A stretch of 64,000 nucleotides of DNA from Albimonas sp963816545 (GCA_963816545.1 CAWFLE010000020.1:186001-250000); one strand, 5' to 3'; positions 1 to 10,305 are shown, counted from the first letter of the stretch. A program made the numbers and translations. The notes: generated by a model not told the origin, from the letters alone.

Positions 1-495
1 GTGATGGAGCCGGGCGTCGCTTTCCGCCAGATCCTGTCCGAGATCAACGGCGCCCGGATCTACGTGGCCGCCATGTGCCTGGGGATGGTGGACGCGGCGC
101 TGGACGCGGCCCACGGCCGCGGGCGCACGCGGCAGACCTTCGGCAAGCCGCTGCGGGAGCATCAGGGCTGGCGCTGGCGGCTGGCGCAGGCGGAGGCGGA
201 CCTCGCCGCCGCCCGCGCGCTGGTCCGCCAGGCCGAGGCCGCGCATTCCGCCGGAGAGGACACCCAGCTCATCGCCGCGCAGACCAAGATCGTGGGCGTG
301 GGGCTGGCGAATCGCCACATCCCGGAGCTGCTGCACGCCCACGGCGCCTTCGGGCTGTCGGCGGGCAACGTCTTCTCGCGGCACCTTGCGGGGATGCAGG
401 CGGCCTCCTTCGCCGACGGGTCCACCGAGATCATGCTGGAGCGGGTGGCGAGGCTGGCGCGCCCCGAGGCCGGGCGGGCGATGGCGGCGCAGTAG
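1..495 (+). CDS. Acyl-CoA dehydrogenase, C-terminal part (runs off the left edge)
   Basis: The last 160 or so residues of an acyl-CoA dehydrogenase, a flavoenzyme that introduces an alpha-beta double bond into acyl-CoA. The visible part is the C-terminal all-helical FAD domain, including a RQTFGKPLREHQ segment (family: R-x-x-F-G-x-x-L) and, near the end, FADGSTEIMLERVARL, matching the family's G-G/S-T-x-E-I flavin-contacting motif. Family members are about 380-400 residues, so more than half the gene lies to the left, and the GTG at base 1 is not a credible start. Substrate chain length cannot be told from this part. It ends in TAG just before a strong hairpin. Confidence 0.85.
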   Translation: MMEPGVAFRQILSEINGARIYVAAMCLGMVDAALDAAHGRGRTRQTFGKPLREHQGWRWRLAQAEADLAAARALVRQAEAAHSAGEDTQLIAAQTKIVGVGLANRHIPELLHAHGAFGLSAGNVFSRHLAGMQAASFADGSTEIMLERVARLARPEAGRAMAAQ

Positions 496-504
496 GCGGG
501 TATA

Positions 505-530
505 GGCGCGCCCCCCATCGGGGGCGCGCC
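505..530. terminator. Strong GC hairpin after acyl-CoA dehydrogenase
   Basis: Perfect 11-bp stem (505-515 with 520-530) and 4-base loop, ten bases after the acyl-CoA dehydrogenase stop. No clear T-run follows, so it could be a terminator or an mRNA 3'-end stabiliser. The bases from 531 to 760, up to the dnaE2 stop, are GC-rich and hold no gene I can recognise. Confidence 0.5.
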
Positions 531-760
531 CCTCCCGCTGCGCACCGCGAGCGCGACCGAAAGGCCTTGCGGCGGGCGGCGCGGTCGGGGGCGCTGCAGG
601 GAAGGCGGACGGCTTCCGCCCGCGGCCGAGCGGAAGGCGCAGGCGCAGCGGCCCCGGTGCTGTTGGAAGACGCCTTCCCCTGGGAGCTCCTCCGGTTTGG
701 ACGCGCGGCAAGGCAGGCGGGGGAGCGCGACCTTCAAGCCCTGGAGGAGCCTCGGCGGGG

Positions 761-3700
761 TCAGTGGAAGTCGCGGGAGCGGAAGATGCGCTTGCCCTGC
801 TCCCTCGGGTGATGCGCGGCCGGCCCGCGGGAGCCGGAGACGGGGCGCTTCACCTCGTCCGTGGGGCCGAGGGTCTCGGGCATGGCGCGCCCCTGCGCCA
901 GCTCGTCGAGCAGGGGCGAGAGGTCCTCGATGGTCTCGGCCACCACGTGGGTGACGATGCCGTCGCGCTGCACCCGGCCTGTGACGCGCAGCAGGCGGCC
1001 CGGCCATCACCGCGCGGCGGTAGGTTTCGTAGATGCGGGTCCAGACCACGATGTTGGCGACGCCGGTCTCGTCCTCCAGCGTGATGAAGATCACGCCGCC
1101 CGCGGTGCCGGGCCGCTGGCGGACGATGACCAGCCCGGCGACGCAGATGCGCGCCTTCTGCCACGGCCGGTCCAGCCAGGCGGCCGGGATGCAGCCCGGC
1201 GGGCGCGGCCAGTCGCCCGGAAAAGGCGCCGGGGGCCTCGGAGCCGGAACGCCGCCCGACAAGTCGGCCGGAGCGGAGGCCGGGGGACGCCGCCCCTCCC
1301 GAAGAGGTCCCGCCGGCGGCGGAAGCCCCGGAGGCTCCGCCCGCAGGCCGGGGGCGCGGTCCGGACCGGAGACGGGAGCGGAAGCCGGCGGAGGGGCCGC
1401 CTCCCCCGCTCTCGGCGCGGCCCGCGGACGGCCTGCCGGATGCTCCGGCCCGGGGATCGAAGCGCCCCGCACGCCACGGGCGGCGGGCCCCGCAGGGGGC
1501 CGCGCGGTCAGGGGGGGCTCGACGCCCCCCCTGACCGCCCCCCGCTCGGGGGTCAGGCGCGGGCGCAGGAGGGCGAGCGGGTGCTCGCGCAGCGTGAGGC
1601 GGGTGGAGACGTAGTCCTCCACCACCTCCTCGCCCTGGGTCATCTCCGGCAGCATCGGGTCGGGCTCCGCGATCCCCTCCCCTTCCAGCAGCCGGGCGAA
1701 GAGCGGCAGCGGCCGACCGCCAAGCGCCTTCGCCTCCCACAGCGCCTCCCGCCGCGAAAGCCCCAGCGAGGCGAAGGCGTCGGCCTCGGCCAGCGCCGTC
1801 AGCGCGGGGGCCGCGAGCCCTGCCCGCCGCAGGTCCTCCACCGTCCGCCAGCCGTTGCCGCGGGCGGCGACCAGCCGCTCCGCCTCCTCCGCCTTCATCG
1901 CCTTGATCTGGCGGAAGCCGAGGCGGAGCGCCAACCGCCCCTCCGAGATCGGCGACCGCTCCAGCGTGTTGTCCCAGAAGCTGTCGTTCACGCAGATCGG
2001 CCGCACCTCCACCCCGTGCTCCCGCGCATCGCGCACGATCTGGGCGGGGGCGTAGAAGCCCATGGGCTGGGAGTTCAGGAGCCCGCAGGCGAAGGCGGCC
2101 GCGTGGCGGCGCTTCAGCCAGGCGGAGGCGTAGACCAGCAGCGCGAAGCTCGCCGCATGGCTCTCGGGGAAGCCGTATTCGCCGAAGCCCTCGATCTGGG
2201 AGAAGCAGCGTTCGGCGAAGTCGCGGTCATGGCCGTTCCCGACCATCCCCTCGATGAAGCGCTCGCGGAAATTGCCGATGGTCCCGGACTTGCGGAAGGT
2301 GGCGAGCGCGCGGCGCAGGCGATCCGCCTCCTCGGGCGTGAAGCCCGCGCCGATGATGGCGATCTGCATCGCCTGCTCCTGGAAGAGGGGCACGCCGAGG
2401 GTCTTGCGAAGCACGTCGCCGAGCGCGTCGGAGGGGTAGACCACCGCCTCCTCCCCCCGCCGGCGGCGCAGGTAGGGGTGGACCATGTCGCCCTGGATGG
2501 GACCGGGGCGGACGATGGCGACCTCGATCACCAGGTCGTAGAACTCCCGCGGCTTCATGCGGGGCAGGAACGACATCTGCGCCCGGCTCTCCACCTGGAA
2601 GACGCCGATGGAATCGCCCTCGCAGAGCATGTCGTAGACGCCCGGATCCTCGGGCGGGAGGGTGGCGAGGGTGAAGCGGTCCCCGCCATGCGCCTCGATC
2701 AGGTCGAACGCCTTGCGGATGCAGGTGAGCATCCCGAGCGAGAGGACGTCCACCTTCAGGATCCCCAGCGCGTCGATGTCGTCCTTGTCCCATTCGATGA
2801 GGGTGCGGTCCTCCATGGCCGCGTTCTCGATGGGCACGAGCTCGTCCAGCCGGCCCTTGGTGATGATGAAGCCGCCCACATGCTGCGACAGGTGGCGGGG
2901 GAAGCCGATGATCTCGGCCACCAGGGCGAGGGTGCGCGCGAGACGGGGCTCCGTCGGGTCGAGGCCCACCTCGCGGATCCGTTCCTCGCGCACCGCGTCC
3001 GACGACCAGCCCCAGACCTGGGAGGCGAGCGCCGAGACCACGTCCGCCGAGAGGCCCATGGCCTTGCCCACCTCCCGGATCGCGCGGCGGGCGCGGTAGT
3101 GGATCACCGTGGCGCAGAGGCCGGCGCGGTGGCGGCCGTAGCGCGTGTAGATGTGCTGGATCACCTCCTCGCGGCGTTCGTGCTCGAAGTCCACGTCGAT
3201 GTCGGGAGGCTCGTCGCGGGCCTCGGAGACGAAGCGCTCGAACACCATGGCGGCGATGTGCGGCCCGATGGCGGTGACGCCGAGCGCGTAGCAGACGAGG
3301 GAATTGGCCGCCGAGCCGCGGCCCTGGCAGAGGATGCCCTGGGACTCCGCGAAGGCCACGAGATCCCGGACGGTGAGAAAGTAGGGCGCGTAGTTCAGCC
3401 GGCGGATCAGCTCCAGCTCATGGCTCGCCTGGGCGACCTGCCTGGCCGGCACGCCCTCCGGATAGCGGCGGCGCAGCCCCTCGGCGGTGAGGCGTTCAAG
3501 CCGGGTCTGCGGGTTCTCGCCGGCGGCGACCTCGTCGGGATATTCGTAGCGCAGCTCGTCGAGCGAGAAGCGGCAGGTGTCGGCGATCTCGGCCGCGAGG
3601 TCCACGGCGCCGGGGTGGCGGGCGAAGAGGGCGCGCATCTCGGCCTCCGACCGCAGGCGACGCTCGGCATGGGGCTGGGCGCGGCGGCCGAGCCGGTCGA

Positions 3701-4817
3701 TGGTGGTCTTGAGGCGGATGCAGGAGAGCACGTCGGCCATGGCGCGGCGGCGCCCGTCGTGCATCAGGGGGGCGGCGGAGGCGACCATCTCCACGCCCGC
3801 CTGCGCCGCCATCGCGGCCAGCGCGTCGAGGCGCGGGCCGTCCTGCCCGTCCGCCCGCGGCGCGGCCAGCAGGAACACCTGCCCGGGGAGGCGGCGCGCC
3901 CACCGCTCCAGCGCCGGCGCTCGGGCGCCGCGGGAGGGCCGGCCGGCCTCCGGAGGGCGCCACAGCAGCGTCAGGCCCTCGGCATGGGCAATCACGTCGG
4001 CCTCGGTCAGGTGGCACCGGCCCTTGGGCGCGCGGCGCTTGCCCAGCGTCAGGAGGCGGGTCAGCCGGCCCCAGGCGGCGCGGTCCTGCGGGAGTGCCAC
4101 CAGCTCCTGCCCATCCTCCAGCGCCAGCAGCACGGCGGGGATCAGGCGGGGGAGGATGGGCGCCTCCACGGGCGCGAGGCGCAGGGGCTCGGGCTTCGTG
4201 GGACCGTCCGGGTCGGCGGCGCGCAGGGCGGCGGAGCGGGCGGCGCGGACGGCGGCGCTGTCGTCCCGCGGGTCATGGCGGGGAACGTCGCGACGGGACC
4301 GGGCGGGCGGCGCGGGATGCGTCCCGGCGGGGTCGGCGCGGACCGAAGCCGGAGGGGCGGCGGCGCAGGCGACGCCCTTCGTCGCAGCCTCGCCCGGATC
4401 GGGGGAGCGCGCATCGCGACCGGCCCCCGGCGGAGGCGCCGCGGCGGGGGAGCCCGCTTCGAGGGGCGCCGCGCGGGCGGAGGACGGACCGGCCTCGGGC
4501 GGGAGGGGGCGACGATCCGTCCGCTCGGGCGGGTCGGCTGCAGGACGGCGCGGGCCGGGCCCATGGAAGGCCGCGTCTCCGCGGGCCACGACCTCGGCAT
4601 GGCCGATATTGTCCGACCGGCGGACCTGCGCGACCCCCTCCCGCGCCAGCTCCTTCAGCGCCTGGTGGGCGCGCACGATCCCGGCGACCGAGTTGCGGTC
4701 GGCGATGGCGAAGGCGCGGAGCCCGAGGACCGTCGCCTCGCGCGCATATTCCTCCGGGTGGGAGGCCCCGGTGAGGAAGGTGAAGTTGGAGGTGATGCAG
4801 AGTTCGGCGAAGGGCAT
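761..4817 (-). CDS. dnaE2: Error-prone DNA polymerase III alpha subunit DnaE2 (one frameshift; two large low-complexity inserts)
   Basis: SOS-type translesion replicative polymerase, which usually works with ImuA and ImuB; neither gene is next to it here. Visible: N-terminal PHP domain (TSNFTFLTGASHPEEYA, IADRNSVAG), polymerase catalytic block with PDIDVDFEHERREEV, helix-hairpin-helix region, C-terminal OB-fold (GVIFITLEDETGVANIVVW) and the family's terminal S-R-D-F-H. The frame breaks near 995-1003, where one extra C in the coding strand moves the OB-fold end into another frame; removing it gives about 1351 residues. DnaE2 is normally about 1050-1100. The surplus is two proline/arginine/alanine-rich inserts, one within the PHP region and one before the OB-fold (listed separately). 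Start taken at the ATG (4817) just inside a GTG (4820). Confidence 0.9.
1170..1560 (-). other. Low-complexity in-frame insert 2 in dnaE2
   Basis: About 125 residues rich in Pro, Ala, Gly and Arg lie between the segment ending LALLRPRLT and the conserved ICVAGLVIVRQRPGTA that begins the OB-fold. In ordinary DnaE2 proteins these two blocks are separated by only a short linker (family knowledge). The reading frame stays open through the insert, which contains a perfect 15-bp hairpin at 1504-1538. Boundaries are approximate, set by where family resemblance stops. Confidence 0.6.
1504..1538. repeat. Perfect 15-bp hairpin inside the dnaE2 coding region
   Basis: Arms 1504-1518 and 1524-1538 are perfectly complementary, with a 5-base loop. 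The arms contain a run of seven G and its complement. It lies inside low-complexity insert 2 of dnaE2, so both strands of the palindrome are translated within the polymerase. Confidence 0.75.
4165..4635 (-). other. Low-complexity in-frame insert 1 in dnaE2
   Basis: About 150 residues dominated by Pro, Ala, Arg and Asp separate ALKELAREGVAQVRR from PRLIPAVLLALEDG in the PHP region. In related polymerases these two pieces are nearly adjacent (family knowledge). Codons remain in frame throughout. The DNA resembles the GC-rich spacers elsewhere in the window more than it resembles polymerase sequence. Confidence 0.6.
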
Positions 4818-4864
4818 CACGCGAGCCCTGGCGCGCCGTTTTGGAACAGGTTTATCCTGAGTTC

Positions 4865-5818
4865 ATGGTCAAGGCGGTCTTCACCCACGCCGACGGGTCG
4901 ATCTACGACGATCTGCCCGAGGAGCGCTATCACTTCCCCCGCACCTATCTGGGCGCGGTCGAGCGCGCGCTGGGGGACTGGATCGTCTACTACGAGCCCC
5001 GCCGGCTGGCGGCGGGCAGCGAGAAGACCGGCGGCCGGCAAGCCTATTTCGCCGCCGCGCGGGTGGAGCGGCTGCGGCGGGATCCGACACGCGCCGACCA
5101 CTTCTATGCAGACCTGCGCGACTACATCCCCTTTCCCAACCCCGTGCCGTTCCAGGCGGGCGGGCTCTACATGGAAAGCGCGCTGAGGAAGGACGACGGC
5201 AGCACCAACAAGGGCGCCTTCGGGCGCGCGGTGCGGGAGCTTCCCGATGCCGAGTTCGAGGCGATCGTGGCCGCGGGGCTCGCCGGCGTGCGCGACGAGC
5301 TGGGGGCCGAGGACTGGGCGCCGACGGAGGCGCCCGCCCCGCGCCGCCGCTGGGGCGAGATCCCCCCGCCCTTGCATCTGGAGGCCGCGGAGCCCCCGGC
5401 GATGTTCGTCCGACGCCCGCTGGTGGAGCGGCTGTCGGCCCGCCGCCTGCGCGACGCGGCCTTCGCGCGGCAGGTGAAGTCGGCCTATCGCGAAACCTGC
5501 GCCATGACCGGCCTGCGCATCGTCAACGGCGGCGGGCGGCCCGAGGTGCAGGCCGCCCATATCCGCGCGGTGGAGGCGGACGGGCCGGACACGCTGCGCA
5601 ACGGCGTGGCGCTGTCGGGAACGGCGCACTGGATGTTCGACCGCGGGCTCGTCTCCATCGACGACGATTTCTCGATCCTGGTCGCGAAGGACCGGCTGCC
5701 GCCGGGCGCCTCGGCGCTGCTGCGGCCCGAGGGGCGGCTGCTGATCCCCGATCATCCGGCGGCGCGGCCGCATTCCGTCTATCTTGGCTGGCATCGCGGG
5801 AACGTCTTCAAGGGGTGA
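4865..5818 (+). CDS. HNH endonuclease domain protein
   Basis: A protein of 317 residues with a C-terminal HNH-type nuclease domain. The N-terminal half (AVFTHADGSIYDDLPEERYHFP ... DWIVYYEPRR) matches a family found in alphaproteobacterial HNH proteins; the nuclease core has CAMTGLR, then QAAHIRAVEADGPD, then LRNGVALSGTAHWMFDRG, which carries the metal-binding and catalytic histidines. ATG at 4865 is preferred over an upstream TTG at 4841 because the conserved domain begins right there. It is divergent from dnaE2 with under 50 bases between starts, so the two may share a control region. Whether it is a restriction enzyme or has a repair role cannot be told; no methyltransferase partner is adjacent. 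Confidence 0.75.
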   Translation: MVKAVFTHADGSIYDDLPEERYHFPRTYLGAVERALGDWIVYYEPRRLAAGSEKTGGRQAYFAAARVERLRRDPTRADHFYADLRDYIPFPNPVPFQAGGLYMESALRKDDGSTNKGAFGRAVRELPDAEFEAIVAAGLAGVRDELGAEDWAPTEAPAPRRRWGEIPPPLHLEAAEPPAMFVRRPLVERLSARRLRDAAFARQVKSAYRETCAMTGLRIVNGGGRPEVQAAHIRAVEADGPDTLRNGVALSGTAHWMFDRGLVSIDDDFSILVAKDRLPPGASALLRPEGRLLIPDHPAARPHSVYLGWHRGNVFKG

Positions 5819-5889
5819 GTCCCGCGAGAGTATTCCCGTTTTGTTCTCATTGCCACCTGACGCATGGCGGCCGCTCGCGGGCGCGTGAG

Positions 5890-6673
5890 CTAGCGCCCCT
5901 GGAACGCCGGGACGCTGCCCCTCGGCCTCGGCCAGCGCGCCGATCAGGAAGTCCCGGGTGCGGCCGGCCGCGTCCTGGAGGTCGGCCTCGCGCTCAAGCT
6001 GCTCGGACCAGGGCTGGTCGAGGCCGGAGCGCAGGGCCTCGCGGGTCAGGCGGAACGCCTCGGTCGGCCCCTCGGCGAGGGCGCGGGCGCGGGACTCCAC
6101 CCGCTCGGCGAAGGCGGCGTCGGGGACGGCTTCCCAGATCAGGCCCCAGTCGGCGGCGGCGCGGGCGGTCAGCGGCTCGCCCAGCAGCGCGAGGCCGCGG
6201 GCGCGGGCGGGGCCCAGCAGGCGGGGCAGCCAGAAGCTGAGGCCCGCGTCCGGGATCAGGCCGATGCGGGAGGCGGTGACGGCGAACATCGCGGAGTCCG
6301 CGGCGATGGCGATGTCCGCGGCGAGCGCCAGCGCGAGGCCCGCGCCCGCCGCCGTGCCGTTCACGGCCGCGAGGATCGGCAGCGGCGAGGTCTCCATCGC
6401 CTCCAGCAGGGGGCGCGTCTCCTCCCGCTGGGTGCGGCCGAGGTCCAGGTCCGCGATCCGGCCCGCGTCGCCGAGGTCATGGCCCGCGCAGAACGCCTCG
6501 CCGAGGCCGGTCAGCACCAGCGCCCGTCCGTCCGCGGGCGCGCGGCGCAGCGCGTGGATCAGGTCCGCCTTCATCTGGGCGTCGAGCGCGTTCAGCCGCT
6601 CGGGCCGCGCGAGGGCCACGGTCACCACCCCGTCGCGGGCGGCGTAGCGCAGGGTCTCGTAGCGGATGCTCAT
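5890..6673 (-). CDS. Enoyl-CoA hydratase/isomerase, PaaG-like (one frameshift near the end)
   Basis: Crotonase-fold enzyme of about 260 residues acting on enoyl-CoA esters. Oxyanion-hole segments are visible: LGEAFCAGHDL and NGTAAGAGLALALAADIAIAA. The C-terminal SRIGLIPDAGLSFWLPRLLG is typical of the PaaG group (2-(1,2-epoxy-dihydrophenyl)acetyl-CoA isomerase and relatives). Near 5918 one extra C in a CCCGG run disrupts the tail; removing it gives the family ending GQRPAFQGR followed by TAG. Its ATG overlaps the ccmH stop (ATGA), placing it in the ccmF-ccmH transcription unit. Substrate is unknown. Confidence 0.85.
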
Positions 6674-7135
6674 GGATCTTCGCGCATCAGGCGGTCGAGC
6701 CGCTCCCGCTCCGCCTCGCTCAGGGGGGCGGCGTTGGCCTGAGCCTCGGGCCGCGCGCGGCGGACGTAGAGGAGCGAGGCGCAGGCCCCCACGATCAGCA
6801 GCCCCGGCCCGCCCAGCCACAGGATCATGTTGCCCGAGGAGAAGGTCGGGCGCAGCAGCACGTATTCCCCGTAGCGCGCCACGAGGTAGTCCTTCACCTC
6901 CTGATCCGTGTCCCCGGCCGACAGGCGCTCGCGCACCAGCAGGCGCAGGTCCCGGGCGAGGGAGGCGTTCGAAGTCCTCGATGCTCTCGGACCGGCAGAC
7001 GAGGCAGCGGATCTCCTCCGAGATATCGCGGGCGCGGGCCTCCAGCGTGGGGTCGGCGAGCATCTCGTCGGGCTGCACCGCGAGGGCGGCGAGGGGCGCC
7101 AGCATCAGCGCCAGCGCAAGGGCCGCGCGTCTCAT
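6670..7135 (-). CDS. ccmH: Cytochrome c-type biogenesis protein CcmH (one frameshift)
   Basis: Membrane-anchored thiol-disulfide protein that reduces apocytochrome c for haem attachment. The N-terminal signal sequence is followed by VQPDEMLADPTLEARARDI and the redox pair CLVC. The second half, VRERLSAGDTDQEVKDYLV, ARYGEYVLLRP and a transmembrane segment, is in another frame. The break is near 6973, where one extra base lies between the SESIED block and NASLARDL. Correcting it gives 154 residues, normal for the family. Start overlaps the ccmF stop and stop overlaps the enoyl-CoA hydratase start, so translation is probably coupled. Confidence 0.92.
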
Positions 7136-9108
7136 TCCGCGGGGACCGCGGCGGCGGGCGCGCGCCGGGCGGCGGCGCCGACCCGGTAGCGCCGGTCCGA
7201 GAGCGACAGGAGCCCGCCCAGCGCCATCACCAGCGCGCCGAGCCAGATCCAGACGGCGAAGGGCTTCACGTAGATGCGCACGGCGTAGGCCTGGGGGTCG
7301 TCCTCCTGCCTGTCGCCCAGCACCACGTAGAGGTCGCGCAGGAGGCCGGAGTCGATGGCGGCCTCGGTGGTGGGCATGCGCTGCACGGGGTAGAACCGCT
7401 TCTCGGCGGTCATATCGGCGACCTTGGCGCCGTCCTTGAGGGCGGTGAAGCGGCCTGCCTCCACGGTGTAGTTAGGGCCCATGCCCCGCTCCACCCCCTC
7501 GAACCGGAAGGCGTAGCCGCCGGTCTCCACCACCTCGCCGGGGCGGATGGCGCGGATGGCCTCCGTCTCCCACGCGCTCAGGGAGGCGATGCCGAAGATG
7601 GTGAGCGCGAGGCCGGAATGGGCGACCGCCTTGCCCCAGTCCGCGCGCGGCAGGCCGCGCAGGCGGCGCAGGGCGTTGGGGCGGCCGAAGCCCGCCCGCT
7701 CCGCCAGTTCCACCGCCGTGCCCGAGATGATCCAGACCGCGAGCGCGATTCCCACCGGCGCCAGCGCCGAGCGGCCCGTCTGCAAGGCCCAGACCAGCGC
7801 CGCCACCGCGAAGGCCAGCACGGCGGCCGGCCACAGCCGCCGCAGCACCCGCCCGAAGCGCCCCCGCTTCCACGGCATCATGGCGCCGATGGGCAGCACC
7901 ACCGCCAGCGCCACCATGAAGGGCGTGAATGCCAGCTCGAAGAACGGGGCGCCCACCGAGATGCGCTCGCCGTCCCACGCCTCCCGGATCAGGGGCATGA
8001 GGGTGCCCAGCAGGACCACGGCGCAGGCGACGGTCAGCAGGAGGTTGTTCGCGACCAGCAGGCTCTCGCGGCTCACCGTCCCGAACACCCCTCCGGGCGA
8101 GAGCCGGGGCGCCCTCCACGCGAAAAGCGCGAGCGAGCCGCCGACCGCGACCACCAGGATCCCCAGCACGAACACCCCGCGCGTGGGGTCCGAGGCGAAG
8201 GCGTGCACCGAGGTCAGCAGCCCCGAGCGGACGATGAAGGTGCCGAGCAGCGACAGCGAGAAGCCGACGATGGCGAGCAGGATGGTCCAGCTTTTCAGCG
8301 CGTCCCGCTTCTCCACCACGATGGCGCAGTGCAGGAGCGCGGCGGCCGCGAGCCACGGCATGAAGGAGGCGTTCTCCACCGGGTCCCAAAACCACCAGCC
8401 GCCCCAGCCAAGCTCGTAGTACGCCCAGTAGGAGCCGAGCGCGATGCCGACGCTGAGGAACATCCACGCGGCCAGCGCCCAGGGCCGCACCCAGCGCGCC
8501 CAGGCGGCGTCCACCCGCCCCTCGATCAGCGCGGCCACGGCGAAGGAGAAGGCGGTCGAGAGGCCGACGTAGCCGAGGTAGAGGAACGGGGGATGGAAGG
8601 CCAGGCCGGGGTCCTGGAGCAGCGGGTTCAGGTCGTTGCCGTCGATGGGGGGCATGGCCAGCCGCAGGAACGGGTTGGAGGTGAACAGCATGAAGGCGAG
8701 GAACGCCGCCCCGATCATGCCCTGCACCGCCAGCGTGCGGGCCCGCAGCGCGTCCGGCAGATTCGCGCCCAGGGCGGCGATCAGCGCGCCGTAGAGCGTC
8801 AGGATCAGGGTCCACAGCAGGAGCGACCCCTCGTGGTTCCCCCAGACGCCCGACACCTTGTAGAGCAGGGGCTTGGCGGAATGCGAATTCTCCGCCACCA
8901 GCGCGACCGAGAAGTCGGAGGTCACGAAGGCGATCGTCAGCGCCCCGAAGGCCATCAGCGTCAGCACGAAGCTGACCCCGGCCGCGGGGACCGACAGCGC
9001 CATCCAGTCGGCCCAGCCTTTCTGGGCGCCCACCAGCGGCACGATGGACTGCGCAAGGCTCGCCATCAGGGCGAGGATGAGGGCGAAGTGGCCGAGTTCG
9101 GCGATCAT
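7132..9108 (-). CDS. ccmF: Haem lyase subunit CcmF
   Basis: Integral membrane protein of 658 residues of the cytochrome c synthetase complex that attaches haem to apocytochrome c outside the cytoplasmic membrane. The tryptophan-rich WWD motif is intact (ELGWGGWWFWDPVENASFMPW region, about residues 225-245), as are many hydrophobic helices and periplasmic histidine-bearing loops (LAFHPPFLYLGYVG; ISVGAPFF). Full length for the family. It overlaps ccmH by four bases. The partner gene ccmE lies 2.1 kb further upstream, separated by two unrelated genes. Confidence 0.96.
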   Translation of the reverse strand: MIAELGHFALILALMASLAQSIVPLVGAQKGWADWMALSVPAAGVSFVLTLMAFGALTIAFVTSDFSVALVAENSHSAKPLLYKVSGVWGNHEGSLLLWTLILTLYGALIAALGANLPDALRARTLAVQGMIGAAFLAFMLFTSNPFLRLAMPPIDGNDLNPLLQDPGLAFHPPFLYLGYVGLSTAFSFAVAALIEGRVDAAWARWVRPWALAAWMFLSVGIALGSYWAYYELGWGGWWFWDPVENASFMPWLAAAALLHCAIVVEKRDALKSWTILLAIVGFSLSLLGTFIVRSGLLTSVHAFASDPTRGVFVLGILVVAVGGSLALFAWRAPRLSPGGVFGTVSRESLLVANNLLLTVACAVVLLGTLMPLIREAWDGERISVGAPFFELAFTPFMVALAVVLPIGAMMPWKRGRFGRVLRRLWPAAVLAFAVAALVWALQTGRSALAPVGIALAVWIISGTAVELAERAGFGRPNALRRLRGLPRADWGKAVAHSGLALTIFGIASLSAWETEAIRAIRPGEVVETGGYAFRFEGVERGMGPNYTVEAGRFTALKDGAKVADMTAEKRFYPVQRMPTTEAAIDSGLLRDLYVVLGDRQEDDPQAYAVRIYVKPFAVWIWLGALVMALGGLLSLSDRRYRVGAAARRAPAAAVPAE

Positions 9109-9324
9109 GGCGGCCTCCCGGAGCTGCGCCGCGCAGCATGGCCCCCTCCGCGCCTCAATTCAATTCGGACCCGCGCGGGCGGCGAATGTCCCATCGCCGC
9201 AGGCGAATGACGAAGGCGTCGCGTGGCCGCAACACCCTGTCACGATCCGATCACGCTAACCCTACGAAAACCTGTTCCACGGCGGGGGCGATTCCCGCGC
9301 CCGTCGGATGGATTGAGGCTCATC

Positions 9325-10272
9325 ATGTTTGATCGCAGTTCCAGACTGCCGCAGCTCTCCGGCCAGCTGTTCCTGACGGATGCCGGCGTGGAGACGGACC
9401 TGATCTTCAACAAGGGCATCGAGATCAGGGAATTCGCCGCCCACACTCTTCTGCCGGACCCGGTGGGGCGCGCCGCGCTCGCCGAGTATTTCCGGGGGTT
9501 CCTGCGCCTTGCACGCGATCAGGGCACGGGCTTCATCCTCGACGCGCCGACCTGGAAGGCGCACCCGCACTGGTCCGCGGACCTTGGCGAGGACGAGCAT
9601 GACCTGCGGACGGCCAACCACGAGGCGGTGGCCTTCGTCGCCCGGCTCCGGGACGAGTTCGCAGGCCAGGGTTTCGGCCCCATCCTGCTGAACGCGCCCA
9701 TCGGGCCGCGGGGCGACGCCTATGCGCCCGGCGGAACCATCTCGATCGCGGAGGCGCGGGACTACCACGCCGCCCAGCTCGGCTGGCTGGCCGAGACGGA
9801 GGTGGACATGGTCACCGCGACCACCCACACCTCGGGCGACGAGGCGGCCGGTTTCTCGAAGGCCGCCGCGGAGGCGTGGCTCCGGCACGTGATCTCCTTC
9901 ACGGTGGAGACCGACGGGCGCCTGCCCACCGGCGAGACGCTGGCCGAGGCGATCCGCAAGGTGGACGACGCCGCGTCGGGCGCGCCGGCCTACTACATGG
10001 TGAACTGCGCGCATCCCGACCATTTCTTCGGGAAGCTGGAGGACCGGGACTGGGCGCGGCGCATCCGCGGCGTCCGGTGCAACGCCTCGCGGTGCAGCCA
10101 CGCGGAGCTGGACGCGGCGCCCGAGCTCGACGACGGCGATCCGGCGGAGTTGGGCGCCCAATACGCCGGGATCCGCGGGAGGCTGCCCTGGCTCAACGTC
10201 TTCGGCGGCTGCTGCGGGTCCGACCTGCGGCACGTCACGGAGATCGCGAAGGCGGTGGCGGTGAAGGTCTGA
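9325..10272 (+). CDS. Homocysteine S-methyltransferase family protein
   Basis: Predicted zinc-dependent methyltransferase (315 residues) of the family that moves a methyl group from donors such as betaine, S-methylmethionine or methylcobalamin-linked carriers to homocysteine. The three zinc-ligand cysteines are in place: C228 in NCAHP, and C296 and C297 in GGCCGSD near the C terminus. The start LTDAGVETDLIF also fits the family barrel strand 1. ATG 9325 is preferred; an earlier in-frame GTG at 9223 would add a non-conserved tail. It stands alone, opposite in direction to the ccm genes on both sides, so it looks inserted. The actual methyl donor is unknown. Confidence 0.8.
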   Translation: MFDRSSRLPQLSGQLFLTDAGVETDLIFNKGIEIREFAAHTLLPDPVGRAALAEYFRGFLRLARDQGTGFILDAPTWKAHPHWSADLGEDEHDLRTANHEAVAFVARLRDEFAGQGFGPILLNAPIGPRGDAYAPGGTISIAEARDYHAAQLGWLAETEVDMVTATTHTSGDEAAGFSKAAAEAWLRHVISFTVETDGRLPTGETLAEAIRKVDDAASGAPAYYMVNCAHPDHFFGKLEDRDWARRIRGVRCNASRCSHAELDAAPELDDGDPAELGAQYAGIRGRLPWLNVFGGCCGSDLRHVTEIAKAVAVKV

Positions 10273-10305
10273 GCCGGAGGGGGCGCGGGGAGACCCGCGC
10301 CTCCT

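Noticed and set aside
162..760. Extension of the dnaE2 frame beyond the OB-fold to 162
   Set aside because: It results from the frameshift near 1000. The conserved ending S-R-D-F-H lies in the other frame and stops at 761.
861..5186. Uninterrupted 1441-codon rightward frame opposite dnaE2
   Set aside because: Composition is His/Arg/Gly/Ala-rich with no family resemblance, and it mirrors a conserved polymerase on the other strand; a typical GC-rich shadow frame.
5830..7135. Apparent fusion of ccmH and enoyl-CoA hydratase in one long frame
   Set aside because: Produced by a frameshift in each gene; the ccmH stop and hydratase start overlap as ATGA once corrected.
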